Of a DNA stretch of 64,000 nucleotides, positions 62,640 through 64,000 are shown piece by piece. Every line of letters begins with the position of its first letter. Position 1 is the stretch's first letter. The translations under genes were made by a program, and so were the position numbers. Source of the stretch: Labilibaculum sp. (GTDB taxonomy: Bacteria > Bacteroidota > Bacteroidia > Bacteroidales > Marinifilaceae); NCBI RefSeq assembly GCF_963664555.1, contig NZ_OY761461.1, positions 992,001-1,056,000 of the forward strand. The letters run 5' to 3'. The notes under the pieces were generated by a model. The model did not search any database. It had not been told where the DNA came from and saw nothing but the letters and a program-made list of their open reading frames with translations.

Positions 62640-64000
<1,361 letters not shown>

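Overview
The window looks like the chromosome of a low-GC member of the Bacteroidota, probably a Bacteroidales/Marinilabiliales-type marine or gut-like heterotroph. This rests on the SusC/SusD pair, a one-protein hybrid two-component regulator, Reg_prop propeller sensors, lipoprotein-rich sugar genes, TAnnTTTG-type promoter boxes, general lack of Shine-Dalgarno sequences, and Bacteroidota-specific families (DUF3127, MnmD-only MnmC, split 5'-nucleotidase, DUF6249). Genus is not decided from the sequence. No rRNA, tRNA, CRISPR array, prophage or complete insertion sequence was seen.

Layout. 1-17 kb is mostly housekeeping: the end of a DUF418 membrane protein, rlmB, a FabH-like ketosynthase, an MscS-type channel operon, an M64 peptidase, an ECF sigma factor with a small membrane partner, a ppiB-DUF3127 pair, two FKBP-type PPIases, mnmD-MATE, dinB, a 5'-nucleotidase split into two overlapping genes, and a CDF transporter. 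17-26 kb holds small regulators, a DMT transporter, a GC-richer aldehyde dehydrogenase, pirin, a LacI-type regulator, rlmN, a ferredoxin-NADP reductase-like flavoprotein and a decayed DUF4097-like pseudogene. 26.6-31.2 kb is a row of three paralogous MFS transporters, each with its own terminator; one terminator loop carries a 46-bp IS-derived remnant with a GCT target duplication. 31.4-36.2 kb has a nicotinate phosphoribosyltransferase, a D-serine dehydratase/D-threonine aldolase-like enzyme, a DUF2062 protein and an M20 dipeptidase.

36.5-47.0 kb is a + strand amino-sugar cluster: ROK repressor behind a perfect 16-bp palindrome, sugar nucleotidyltransferase, phosphoglucosamine mutase, FHS-type sugar importer, NahK-like kinase, a NagB deaminase fused to a PIG-L deacetylase, a cytosolic CBM9-like protein and a ROK kinase. 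It contains no recognisable NagA, and the PIG-L half is a plausible replacement.

47-64 kb is a polysaccharide utilisation locus. On the minus strand a hybrid two-component regulator overlaps by one base a tetraheme cytochrome fused to a formylglycine-generating-enzyme-like domain, followed closely by a Tat-exported lipoprotein of the Gfo/Idh/MocA family. Divergently on the plus strand lie a discoidin-domain lipoprotein, SusC, SusD, a DUF5077/DUF3472-like lipoprotein with a second discoidin domain, and the start of a GH2 beta-galactosidase cut by the window edge. The same AAAATGTCCAC motif lies upstream of both plus-strand blocks and is the best candidate for the regulator's binding site. The cytochrome/FGE/oxidoreductase operon, coupled to a glycan sensor, is the most unusual system here and suggests respiratory-chain-linked oxidation of a sugar in the periplasm (inference).
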